A DNA stretch of 64,000 nucleotides from Haematococcus lacustris (lineage: Eukaryota > Chlorophyta > Chlorophyceae > Chlamydomonadales > Haematococcaceae). Shown here one piece after another: positions 1-14,381 of this stretch; the stretch's first letter is position 1; every line of letters begins with the position of its first letter. The stretch covers positions 5,284,106 through 5,348,105 of the forward strand of contig JASKMD010000014.1 in assembly GCA_030144725.1 (NCBI GenBank). The letters run 5' to 3'. Both the position numbers and the translations under genes were made by a program. The notes beneath the pieces are model-generated. The model had not been told where the DNA came from and ran no database searches. It saw only the letters and a list, made by a program, of their open reading frames with translations.

Positions 1-5028
<5,028 letters not shown>

Positions 5029-5528
5029 NNNNNNNNNNNNNNNNNNNNNNNNNNNNNNNNNNNNNNNNNNNNNNNNNNNNNNNNNNNNNNNNNNNNNNNN
5101 NNNNNNNNNNNNNNNNNNNNNNNNNNNNNNNNNNNNNNNNNNNNNNNNNNNNNNNNNNNNNNNNNNNNNNNNNNNNNNNNNNNNNNNNNNNNNNNNNNNN
5201 NNNNNNNNNNNNNNNNNNNNNNNNNNNNNNNNNNNNNNNNNNNNNNNNNNNNNNNNNNNNNNNNNNNNNNNNNNNNNNNNNNNNNNNNNNNNNNNNNNNN
5301 NNNNNNNNNNNNNNNNNNNNNNNNNNNNNNNNNNNNNNNNNNNNNNNNNNNNNNNNNNNNNNNNNNNNNNNNNNNNNNNNNNNNNNNNNNNNNNNNNNNN
5401 NNNNNNNNNNNNNNNNNNNNNNNNNNNNNNNNNNNNNNNNNNNNNNNNNNNNNNNNNNNNNNNNNNNNNNNNNNNNNNNNNNNNNNNNNNNNNNNNNNNN
5501 NNNNNNNNNNNNNNNNNNNNNNNNNNNN
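5029..5528. other. Assembly gap (500 N)
   Basis: A run of exactly 500 N, so probably a gap of nominal length. It hides the 5' end of the PDS5-like gene or its promoter. Confidence 1.
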
Positions 5529-5792
5529 TCTGAGGTATAGGGAAAAATATAGGCGTCCTTATTTTCTCATAATGGGGGTTGGGGTAAGAGGTATGAGGTC
5601 CACCGCGGCAGTACCCAGGGCTTACAATCGCAGGCTGATGGCCTGTGCTACCTCCCTACAAACTCCTACAAGCTGCACGAAAAATAAGGCCTAACAAGCT
5701 GCACGAAAGAATGGCTTAGCGAGCTGCACGAAAAGTACGAAAGAAATCAATATATGCACCATTCCAATGCCAAGCCAGCATGAATGGCTGGC
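5529..5792. repeat. Non-coding, with three copies of an AGCTGCACGAAA motif
   Basis: No gene seen. The motif AGCTGCACGAAA recurs three times between about 5660 and 5740 with spacing of about 30 bp. Confidence 0.6.
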
Positions 5793-6827
5793 TCACATGA
5801 AGGGCAACATGCCCTCCTGCTGGCACACAACATATAGCTGCTCATTTGCAGAGAGGCGGGCCATGGCGTCAGGGCAGACACCCTGGGGGACGCACGGCCA
5901 TGGGGCGGGGGAAGGGTACAGGGGCCGCATGCTGACTGGCCGCATGACTAGAGCCGGGCTGTATTGAACATGGCGGGATGGGGGGTATGTCCCATTGCTG
6001 AAGCCCCCAACGGGAGTGGAGACTGCAGGGTGGCTGCCGTAGGGGTGGCTGAAATAGGAAGGAGAATAGCTCGCCACATGATGGCCGCCACAGGGGGGAG
6101 CGTTGCAGCCTGCGGGATGGTTGCCATAAGACATAGCCACAGGATGGCTGCAGTAGGAGGGAGCGTGGCTGCCTTGAATGTGGCTGGCCTGGAAGCTTGG
6201 AGCATGGCCGGCCGCGGGGTGGCAGCCATAGGGTGCAGCATGGCCGGCTGCGGGATGGCTGCCATAGGGTGCAGCATGACCAGCCACGGGGTGGCTGCCA
6301 TAGGAAGCGTGGCCGGCTGTGGGGTGGCTGCCATAGGGTTCAGCATAGCCGGCCGCAGGGTGGCTAGCATAGGGAGCAGCGTTATTTTCAGGGTGATTCA
6401 GCAGACCGACTAGGAGGGACTCGTCCTCGTCGTCGTCGTCGTCATTAACAACGACCACCTCGTTTGCGTCTGCCGCTTGCACACTTGCATCTGTCGCCAC
6501 GTTGAGATTAGCAATGGGTTTAACAAGGGGTAATGCGGGCAAAGCGGGCTGGGCTGGCGCCATTGGAGCAAAGCGGACTGGGCTGCCAATGGCCAGGGTG
6601 GGCTCGCCACGGCTTGCCACAGAGACACGTCCAGAACGGCGAGGCGGCATTGGCAGCGAGATGGCAGAGGTTCGAAGAACGGTGTGGCTACGGTCAATTA
6701 GTTCCCAGGTGCCCAGATCTGCTATATCGCTAGCTGTTACAGGGGGGCCACTGCTCGCTGCTGTGTCGCTGCCGCTTGTGATAATAGACCCTGACTTGCG
6801 GCCACCTGACAGTCGAGCAGCTTGCAT
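5793..6827 (-). CDS. Hypothetical low-complexity protein with His/Pro/Ala/Tyr repeats
   Basis: A 344-residue single-exon frame from an ATG at 6827. Residues 1-120 are ordinary in composition (PPRRSGRVSVASRGEPTLA). About 130-145 is an acidic patch (VVVVNDDDDDEDES). From about 155 to 260 there are roughly ten imperfect copies of a 10-12 residue unit of the type SHPAAGHAAPYG. The last 90 residues are Pro/Ser/Tyr-rich and end QQEGMLPFM. No family recognised and no signal peptide or membrane segment seen. The frame is not built from one monotonous satellite, and third positions vary between units, so a genuine protein is plausible. It could also be a mobile-element gene. The start is the first ATG in frame, with no other support. 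Confidence 0.45.
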   Translation of the reverse strand: MQAARLSGGRKSGSIITSGSDTAASSGPPVTASDIADLGTWELIDRSHTVLRTSAISLPMPPRRSGRVSVASRGEPTLAIGSPVRFAPMAPAQPALPALPLVKPIANLNVATDASVQAADANEVVVVNDDDDDEDESLLVGLLNHPENNAAPYASHPAAGYAEPYGSHPTAGHASYGSHPVAGHAAPYGSHPAAGHAAPYGCHPAAGHAPSFQASHIQGSHAPSYCSHPVAMSYGNHPAGCNAPPCGGHHVASYSPSYFSHPYGSHPAVSTPVGGFSNGTYPPSRHVQYSPALVMRPVSMRPLYPSPAPWPCVPQGVCPDAMARLSANEQLYVVCQQEGMLPFM

Positions 6828-6937
6828 CCTGCAATGCGGTTGCCTAGCTGTGTGGCTGACTGGCTGTAGCCTGTGGGCCGTACCCTGTCGACTAGACTGT
6901 GGTTGACCTCAGCTTGACTTCTTCTTGAACCGGTCAC

Positions 6938-7600
6938 ACATCAGTGTCCGCGCAAGTCGTGCAAGCCGCGCAATTGTGCAAGTCGGTCAGATAGAATCAA
7001 GCCCCAAATAGTGTCCGGAAAGGCTGGTTGAGGCTGTCGACTGCTTCACAGCAGCGAAGTGCGCATATGCACGTCAGTGTCCGCGCAAATCGTGCAAGCC
7101 GCTCAAGCTGTGTAAGCCGCGATAGCGTGCGAGCCCAGGAAGGGTTAGAGAATGCTGACCAGGCTGTCGATATGTGTCGACCGGCAAAACATAATGGTCG
7201 AGCGGCAACACATAATGGTCGAGCGGCAAGTGCACTTTTTGATAATGGTCGAGCGGCAAAGTGCACTTTTTGATAATGTTCGTGCGGCAAATGAGAGCGT
7301 TGGTCCAGCAACTGCGTTGCGAATGCGTTGTTCGTAGTGCTGGTCAACGTGGGATAGGGGCGGTCAACGTGGGACGGGTATACAGCTACTACTATTGCTA
7401 CCTCTACGTTGCTCAAGCGACTCTACGCGATAGCTTAGCGGACGTGCTACCTGGCTGGCATGTATACTTATAACTGCCAGGCTGGCGACCGGCAAAACAT
7501 AATGGTCGAGCGGCAAAGCATAATGGTCGAGCGGCAAAACATAATGGTCGAGCGGCAAGTGCACTTTTTGATATTGGTCGAGCGGCAAGCACGCTTCTCG
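6938..7600. repeat. Interspersed tandem repeats built on ATAATGGTCGAGCGGCAA
   Basis: Two blocks (about 7185-7300 and 7490-7595) contain copies of ATAATGGTCGAGCGGCAA, some separated by GTGCACTTTTTGAT. A second motif, TCAGTGTCCGCGCAAxTCGT, occurs at about 6940 and 7075. The short frames here are by-products. No gene seen. Confidence 0.8.
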
Positions 7601-7711
7601 CAATACGTTTCGGGGGAGCCTTTGCCTGGCTGTGTCTAGCGGCTGTGTCTAGCGGTTGCATACAGTGTTGGTCAACGGTGGCGGTTACGGAAATGCGAAA
7701 CCTCAGATATA

Positions 7712-7869
7712 CCAGATAATCGCCGTTACCTCTCGCATTATGCGAACTGATGGTCTCGTCCTCGGCTCTGCTACCATACATCCCTCGGCTGCGCCTCGGG
7801 ATGTATGTCCGCGCCACCTCGGCCTCGTCCATTATTTTCGCATAATGCTCTCGGACCGCCAATTATCTA
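7712..7869. mobile_element. Possible MITE-like foldback with an internal perfect hairpin
   Basis: Outer arms around ATAATCGCCGTTACC (left) and GGTCCGCCAATTAT-like sequence (right) are imperfectly complementary, and CGCATTATGCGAA pairs with TTCGCATAATGC. The centre is a clean hairpin: CATACATCCC, a 13-nt loop, GGGATGTATG (about 7785-7808). It lies just downstream of the P450 gene at 8057. No target duplication was identified. Confidence 0.45.
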
Positions 7870-8056
7870 CTACATATGCACTCAACTCCTCAACGCCCTG
7901 CATTTGCACTGAACTCTCGTTTGCTACAATCACATCTCTCGACCCCAGTCTTCCAGTCTCCTCGCCACTCACGTCAACGCAGAACAGCATCCGGCAGTGC
8001 CGGACCCCGCCAGTGTCTCGCCGCCTGCTGCACAATACGAAGAGGCGCATGGGACC

Positions 8057-11000
8057 CTACTGCGCGCGCGGCTCCGCCTTGAGCCACATGCCATGCGCGG
8101 GGGCAATGGTGAAGCCCGTGCGGATTTTCACGGGGAACTCTTGCACGGGCGCCAGCGCGAAGTTGAACGCGCTACACAGCCGCACGATCGCCAGGCGTGC
8201 CTCTTGCAACGCAAAGCGAGCGCCGGGGCACGACCTGCAGCCATTGACAGGCGCACACCATACACGTAGAATGTCAGGGGCAGCCAAGCCAAGCCGAAAG
8301 CAGTGAAGGGTTGAATGGTACTTGGCTGCACAGGCAGGGCCAGGAAAGGAGGTGCAGCAAGGCAGCAGCCAGGTGGCAGTGGGTGGAGCAAGCACAAGTC
8401 ACAAGCAGCACCTCCCACTGATACAACCTGCCACATCCAAGACCTTTTTTATGGCATACCCAACCCTAAACATACTCAGGCTGCCGCAGCACACAACACC
8501 ACGACCCTCAGCGATCATCAACGTTAGCCGTGCCTCACTGCCCAGCACCGCGACCTCCCCATCCCCCATCCTTACCATCACCACACACCACCCTGCTGCT
8601 CCTGCTCCCCCTACCCCTGCTGCCTCCCCTGGCCCCCAGTCCCACCTTGCGCCGGCCCCAAAGGGCATGTAGTGTGTCTTGAGGGCTGGTGCCAGGCTGC
8701 TCTGCTGCTCAGCCAGGTGGCGCTCAGGCAGGAAGGCGTTAGGGTGGGGCCAGGCGCCTGCGTCATGGTGGTAGCTCCAGATGGGCAGCACCAGCGTACT
8801 CTCACCGGGCACGCTGCAGCGCAGGGCAGATCAGGCAGGCAGGCAGGCAGCAGTGAGGCAGGCAGCAGCACACATGGCAACCATGAAGATGAGTCACTAC
8901 CCCCTAACCCGAGTCCCTAACCCTCACCCCTCACCCACCAGCCGTACAATGCAGTACAAAAACTAACCCTCTCTCACCTGCCCCTCCTAGCTGCCCCTGA
9001 CCCTACCCCAAGCACGAGTCAAGCAACAACTTCTACACAAAGGCCACCCACAGCATATCGCCTACCGTGGTCTCTCCACCCCTTGCCTAATCACCCCCCA
9101 CCCTCCACCCCTACCCACTTGTGGCCTGCCAGCTGTTGTGGTTCGCGCATCACACGCCGCAGCTGAGCCACGGGGGGAAACACGCGCATGGCCTCATCAA
9201 TGACGGCGCAGGCGTAAGGGAAGTCAGCTGCCAGCCTCTCAGCGCTCAGCCCCTGACCTGACTCAGGGTGGTGGGGGCCATCAGGGGAGGAGGGGGCGCT
9301 GGCAGGGGCCAGGTCAGGGGTAGCTGAGGAGGGGGAGGGGGAGCGGGATCGCCCTGCAAGAAAGGTGAGCACTGCAAGCTTGGCTAGTCTGGGGGCGGAG
9401 GCAAAGAGCTAAGGGCAAGGGCCAGGGCAACTGACTGGGTGTAGTTGTCGACCTACCGCCTGAGTGTGTCACACTTGGTGCCGGCTGTGTCACACCCTTC
9501 ACATCGCTCTGACCTGCTTTATGCATCAGCTGCTAGGTAGTGCCCACCACCGCTGCCCACCTGCAGCTGCAGCCTTGCTGGTGGCGGTAGGCCCTGCGGC
9601 TGCTCCCTTGGCGCCTGTGGGGCTGTGCGGGGTGAGCTGCACGTGAGCCTTGACTGCGGTGTGCTGGGCCAACAGGTGCGCCTGCGCGTCCACCTCAGCC
9701 TGCAGCCACCACCAGGCACAGTAGTAGGTTCACTAGTAGTAGGTTCACTCCACACCTTTCACATTGACAAGAGGCATCAAGCGACCCTGACCTTCCCTTA
9801 CTGATGAGATGAGATTTGTCCTGGTCGGGATAGCCATGCATGCATGCTACAAGGGATACAAGGGATGCATGGTTATCGTGGATGCATGGCTGAAGGGGAT
9901 ACAAGAGATGCTCGCAGAGGGCTAACAACAACGAATGCTAAACCATCAATCCAGTCAAGCCAGTCAGCACAACTGTTTTGCACAACTGTTTTGGAGCCTG
10001 CCTCAGACCTGGCACACCCACATCAGCCAAGCCTGGCTTTGTGGAGTCTTAAACAGTGCCAGTGGTGTCCATCTCTTGCAGCCTCCCCACACACCTACAG
10101 CCACCTCTACCAGCTGGCTCCTTCTGCGCTGACCCTCCACCCCACTGCCCTTGACCCACCGCCCGCTCCCCTCCCCCTGCCCTCACCTGCAGCTTGCGCT
10201 GCACCTCCGGGTTTGTGGCCAGGCAGTACAGGGCGAAGGTCAGGGTGGTGGCCGTGGTCTCATAGCCCGCCAGCAGGAACACAAACACCTGGGGCAGGGC
10301 AGGGCAGGGCAGGGCAGGGTGAGGTGGTGTGGGCCCATCAAGCCTTGCTGATGGTGCATGGCCTTGAACCAGCTGCACCTGGCTGCTGCTCCTGGCTGCT
10401 GCTCCCGGCCCCACCTGGGCAATGATCTGCTCATGGTCCAGGGTGGTGCCGGTGGTCATGTCGGCAGAGCTCAGCAGCAGGCCCAGGAAGCTCTTCTCAC
10501 TGCGACAAGGCAGGGGCAGCAGCCCTGGGCCTTGAGTGGAATGGAGGGCGGGGTAGGGGAGGGGAGGGCGGGAACATGGGTGGGGAGCAGGGGCGAGGGG
10601 ACAGGGCAGAGGAGGGAGCGAAGTCAAGAGGCAGTACCCATGAAACTCTGACCAAAGATGCAACAGTGGTGAGCAGAGCTGCATGCTGGCCGGCAAACAT
10701 AAACTCACAGAGCCACTGGTCAAGAGGCTGCAGTGCCGCCATGCTCATGCTGCCAGGTCCTGCTGCGCCTGCCCTCACCTGCCGCCAGCCCCTTGTCCCA
10801 GGAGCTCACCTGACACGGCTGATGGGGGAGGCCTGGGAGCTTGGCTGGGTCCCCTCAGGAGGGCCGGCAGCAGCAGCAGCAGGGGAGTGGTCCTGCTCCC
10901 AGACCTTGATCAGGGCCCGGCAGGTGTCGATGATGACCTGCAGCAGCACAAGGCCAGGAGGTCATCAGGGGCATGGAGGGGTGAGGAGGGAAGAGGGGGC

Positions 11001-12556
11001 CCGGCCCGCTGCAGGGCAGGGAAGGGCTGGAGGCAAGGTCAGCAACCTGTCAATCGTCAGGGGGTGGCTGGGGTGGATGCCCAGCAAGGGGGCGGGAGGT
11101 GTGGGTGTGGGTGTGGGGTAGGTGTCCTGACCTTGCGTGATTGCACTAGCTCCTTCTGGGCTGTGTCAGGGAAACGGTTGGCAAGCAACCTGCAGCGCAG
11201 CAGCAGCAGCAGGAATTAAGCCAATTGATGCTCCTTATTCAAGCTGCAGCCTGGACAATGGTGCAGGGTACAAGCCTAGGTGCCATCAACGTGCATGACT
11301 GTCCTACACATGCTGCAGCAGTGGTAAAGCAGCAGTGGTAGCTACAGCAGCAGCAACCGTTGTTTTGGTGCCCAGGCAGGGCAGGCAGGGCGGGCAGGGC
11401 GGGCAGGGCGGGCAGGGCGGGCAGGGCGGGCAGGGCGGGCAGGGCGGGCAGGGCGGGCAGGGCGGGCAGGGCGGGCAGGGCGGGCAGGGCGGGCAGGGCG
11501 GGCAGGGCGGGCAGGGCGGGCAGGGCGGGCAGGGCGGGCAGGGCGGGCAGGGCGGGCAGGGCGGGCAGGGCGGGCAGGGCGGGCAGGGCGGGCAGGGCGG
11601 GCAGGGCGGGCAGGGCGGGCAGGGCGGGCAGGGCGGGCAGGGCGGGCAGGGCGGGCAGGGCGGGCAGGGCGGGCAGGGCGGGCAGGGCGGGCAGGGCGGG
11701 CAGGGCGGGCAGGGCGGGCAGGGCGGGCAGGGCGGGCAGGGCGGGCAGGGCGGGCAGGGCGGGCAGGGCGGGCAGGGCGGGCAGGGCGGGCAGGGCGGGC
11801 AGGGCGGGCAGGGCGGGCAGGGCGGGCAGGGCGGGCAGGGCAGGCAGGGCAGGCAGGGCGTATGTGACTGACCTGACCAGGGGCCACAGCCGGGCGGGCA
11901 GGCGTGAGGACAGCAGCGACCAGCGGCTCTGGCTGCTGATGTTCATCTGCACAGCCACCATCACCACCACCATCACCACCACCACCACCATCACCACAAT
12001 CACCACCTCATACACCTCGCTCACTGTAGTTACTACTCAACACAGGCCCACTCATAAGCACCTCAGATCAGGGCCCAGCTAGGGGCTGCCCCTGCCCCTG
12101 CCCCTGCCCCTGCCCCTGCCCCTGCCCCTGCCCCTGCCCCTGCCCCTGCCCCTGCCCCTGCCCCTGCCCCTGCCCCTGCCCCTGCCCCTGCCCCTGCCCC
12201 TGCCCCTGCCCCTGCCCCTGCCCCTGCCCCTGCCCCTGCCCCTGCCCCTGCCCCTGCCCCTGCCCCTGCCCCTGCCCCTGCCCCTGCCCCTGCCCCTGCC
12301 CCTGCCCCTGCCCCTGCCCCTGCCCCTGCCCCTGCCCCTGCCCCTGCCCCTGCCCCTGCCCCTGCCCCTGCCCCTGCCCCTGCCCCTGCCCCTGCCCCTG
12401 CCCCTGCCCCTGCCCCTGCCCCTGCCCGCTACACCATCAGTGTCTCACGTTGGTGAACACTTGTCGGAGCGCCTGGATGAGTTGGCGGCTGCTGTAGGGC
12501 AGCTCCACCCCGGACTGCATCAAACCAGGACCCCCCTCGCCCACCAGCTCCTCCTC
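8057..12556 (-). CDS. Cytochrome P450, copy 1 (10 exons; N-terminal exons absent)
   Basis: Heme-thiolate monooxygenase; substrate unknown. Exons in gene order: 12449-12556, 11873-11946, 11132-11189, 10810-10937, 10415-10499, 10187-10288, 9561-9699, 9119-9353, 8646-8813, 8057-8234. All borders are GT..AG and phases close, giving about 424 residues. Motifs: I helix [17 protein letters not shown] (exon 10187-10288), K helix D-E-A-M-R (ExxR), PERHL (PERF-type), and the heme loop FGAGAR joined across the last intron to SCPGARFA, with Cys as the axial ligand. The AGYET I helix suggests the CYP3/CYP711-like side of the superfamily; this is inference. The C-helix WxxxR exon and everything before it are missing upstream of 12556, so the gene is either 5'-truncated or its N-terminal exons are displaced. 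The two introns flanking the 74-nt exon are filled with satellites. Copy 2 (58005-63532) is its closest relative here. Confidence 0.85.
11371..11862. repeat. 9-bp satellite (GGCGGGCAG)n in a P450 intron
   Basis: About 54 near-perfect units fill the intron between exons 11132-11189 and 11873-11946. The array begins about 12 nt after the splice donor in gene direction. Because the unit is a multiple of 3, every frame stays open (poly GQG, GRA, PAL), which makes spurious long ORFs on both strands. Confidence 0.97.
12087..12427. repeat. 6-bp satellite (CCCCTG)n in a P450 intron
   Basis: About 57 essentially perfect units in the intron between exons 11873-11946 and 12449-12556, ending about 22 nt from the splice donor. 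On the coding strand the unit is CAGGGG, so the transcript would carry a G-rich tract. Confidence 0.97.
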
Positions 12557-13255
12557 CTGCAGCCAAACGCTAATCGGTCAAATTCGGTCCAGGGGCCTGG
12601 CTACTGATTTTAGCGCGACAGGCAAAGGCGATGGCCAAAAGGATGGCTTCACCTGACAGCCGCCGGCATATAAGTAAGCTGCGCACCATGTCCTAGAGCT
12701 TTATTTTTAGGTTGTACGGAGTTGGTTTGCGGCCGAGTGTGAGGGGAGTGAGGGAGTTTGCGCCTGACGCTGTGACGCCCGTTTATTGCAGAAACGGCAT
12801 CAGCGCGCTGCGCTGAGCAGGATGGGCGTCACAGCTCGGATCGGGGCCGAGTTTGCGGCCTGGTCACTCGCAAATTGTGAGAGCAAACTCTGAAGCAAGG
12901 TTGTGACTGCGGCCATGATACAATGGCACTGCAAGCCTAATCACGCTGTAAGCCTCATCCCGGGCGCTCATCGCTTAGTCGCGATGTTCCCGATGGGATG
13001 CCCTGCCGATGGTGTCGATGGTATAAGCACATTGGCACGCCGACATAGGCCGGCATAGGCCACTGCACTCTACTCGGATTAGTACCTTCGGACACAAGTC
13101 GACAGGGGCTTGTAAGGAGCAGATATACATAGCTGTACGCAGCACAGTGCGCACCAAAACTCCGAAGTAGGACATTCATGCTGTAAGACATGTTGCAAGG
13201 AGGGGAAACTGCTTTGCTATTTGCAATAGGGGTGATGGGTCTCATGGCTACAGTT
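12557..13255. other. Region upstream of P450 copy 1, no gene seen
   Basis: No exon matching the P450 N terminus (no WxxxR C helix) is visible. A TATA-like GCATATAAGTAAG stands at about 12666. The ORFs here are short and have no recognisable features. Confidence 0.5.
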
Positions 13256-13259
13256 GGTG

Positions 13260-14225
13260 GCTTTTAGTGGTAGGGCAGCTGCCACTGCTGGTGGTGGTAA
13301 TGATGGTGGTAGCAAGAGGGGTGAGGGGGTCATGGCTACAGCTGGTGGTGGGTGGTGGTAGGGCAGCTGCCCCTGCTAGTGGTGGTAGCAAGAGGGGTGA
13401 GGGGGTCATGGCTACAACTGGTGGTGGGTGGTGGTAGGGCAGCTGCCCCTGCTAGTGGTGGTGGTGGTGGTAGCAAGAGGGGTGAGGGTATCATGGCTAC
13501 AGCTGGTGGTGGGTGGTGGTAGTGCAGCTGCCCCTGCTAGTGGTGGTGGAGGTGGTGGTGGTGGTGGTGGTGGTGGTAGTAGCCAGAGGGGTCAGGGGGT
13601 CATGGCTACAGCTGGTGGTGGGTGGTAGTAGGGCAGCTGCCCCTGCTAGTGGTGGTAGCAAGAGGGGTGAGGGGGTCATGGCTACAGCTGGTGGTGGGTG
13701 GTAGTAGGGCAGCTGCCCCTGCTAGTGGTGGTGGTGGTGGTGGTGGTAGTAGCCAGAGGGGTCAGGGGGTCATGGCTACAGCTGGTGGTGGGTGGTGGTA
13801 GGGCAGCTGCCCCTGCTAGTGGTGGTAGCCAGAGGGGTGAGGGGGTCATGGCTACAGATGGTGGTGGGTGGTGGTAGGGCAGCTGCCCCTGCTAGTGGTG
13901 GTAGCCAGAGGGGTGAGGGGGTCATGGCTACAGCTGGTGGTGGGTGCTGGTAGGGCAGCTGCCCCTGCTAGTGGTGGTAATGATGGTGGTGGTAGCCAGA
14001 GGGGTGAAGGGGTCATGGCTACAGCTGGTGGTAGGGCAGCTGCCCCTGCTAGTGGTGGTAGCCAGAGGGGTGAGGGGGTCATGGCTACAGCTGGTGGTGG
14101 GTGGTGGTAGGGCAGCTGCCCCTGCTAGTGGTGGTAGCAAGAGGGGTGAGGGGGTCATGGCTACAACTGGTGGTGGGTGGTGGTAGGGCAGCTGCCCCTG
14201 CTAGTGGTGGTGGTGGTGGTGGTAG
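13260..14225. repeat. Minisatellite, unit about 76 bp
   Basis: About twelve imperfect copies of a unit containing GGTCATGGCTACAGCTGG and GGGCAGCTGCCCCTGCTAG, with variable (GGT)n stretches. GGGCAGCTGCCC is palindromic in each unit. Open frames on both strands (WLQLVVGG, TPSPLLLPPLAGAAALPP) are repeat artefacts. Confidence 0.95.
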
Positions 14226-14381
14226 CCATCTCATACTAGTCGCTTTACATAATATACATCTTTTACATGTCGCTTACAAAGAAGGAAAGGAAGGTACCCA
14301 AGCAAATGAACACCACACATCACTTATTGCGTCAATACAACCACCGTGTTCACAGTAGCCGGCCCTTCCCTAGCCTGCACG

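Noticed and set aside
5793..6413. Plus-strand frame 5964-6413 (MAAIGCSMAG repeats)
   Set aside because: Antisense shadow of the His/Pro/Ala/Tyr-repeat frame on the minus strand.
11239..12082. PAL, GQG and GRA repeat proteins of 178-261 codons
   Set aside because: They translate the 9-bp satellite that lies in a P450 intron, bounded by in-phase P450 exons.
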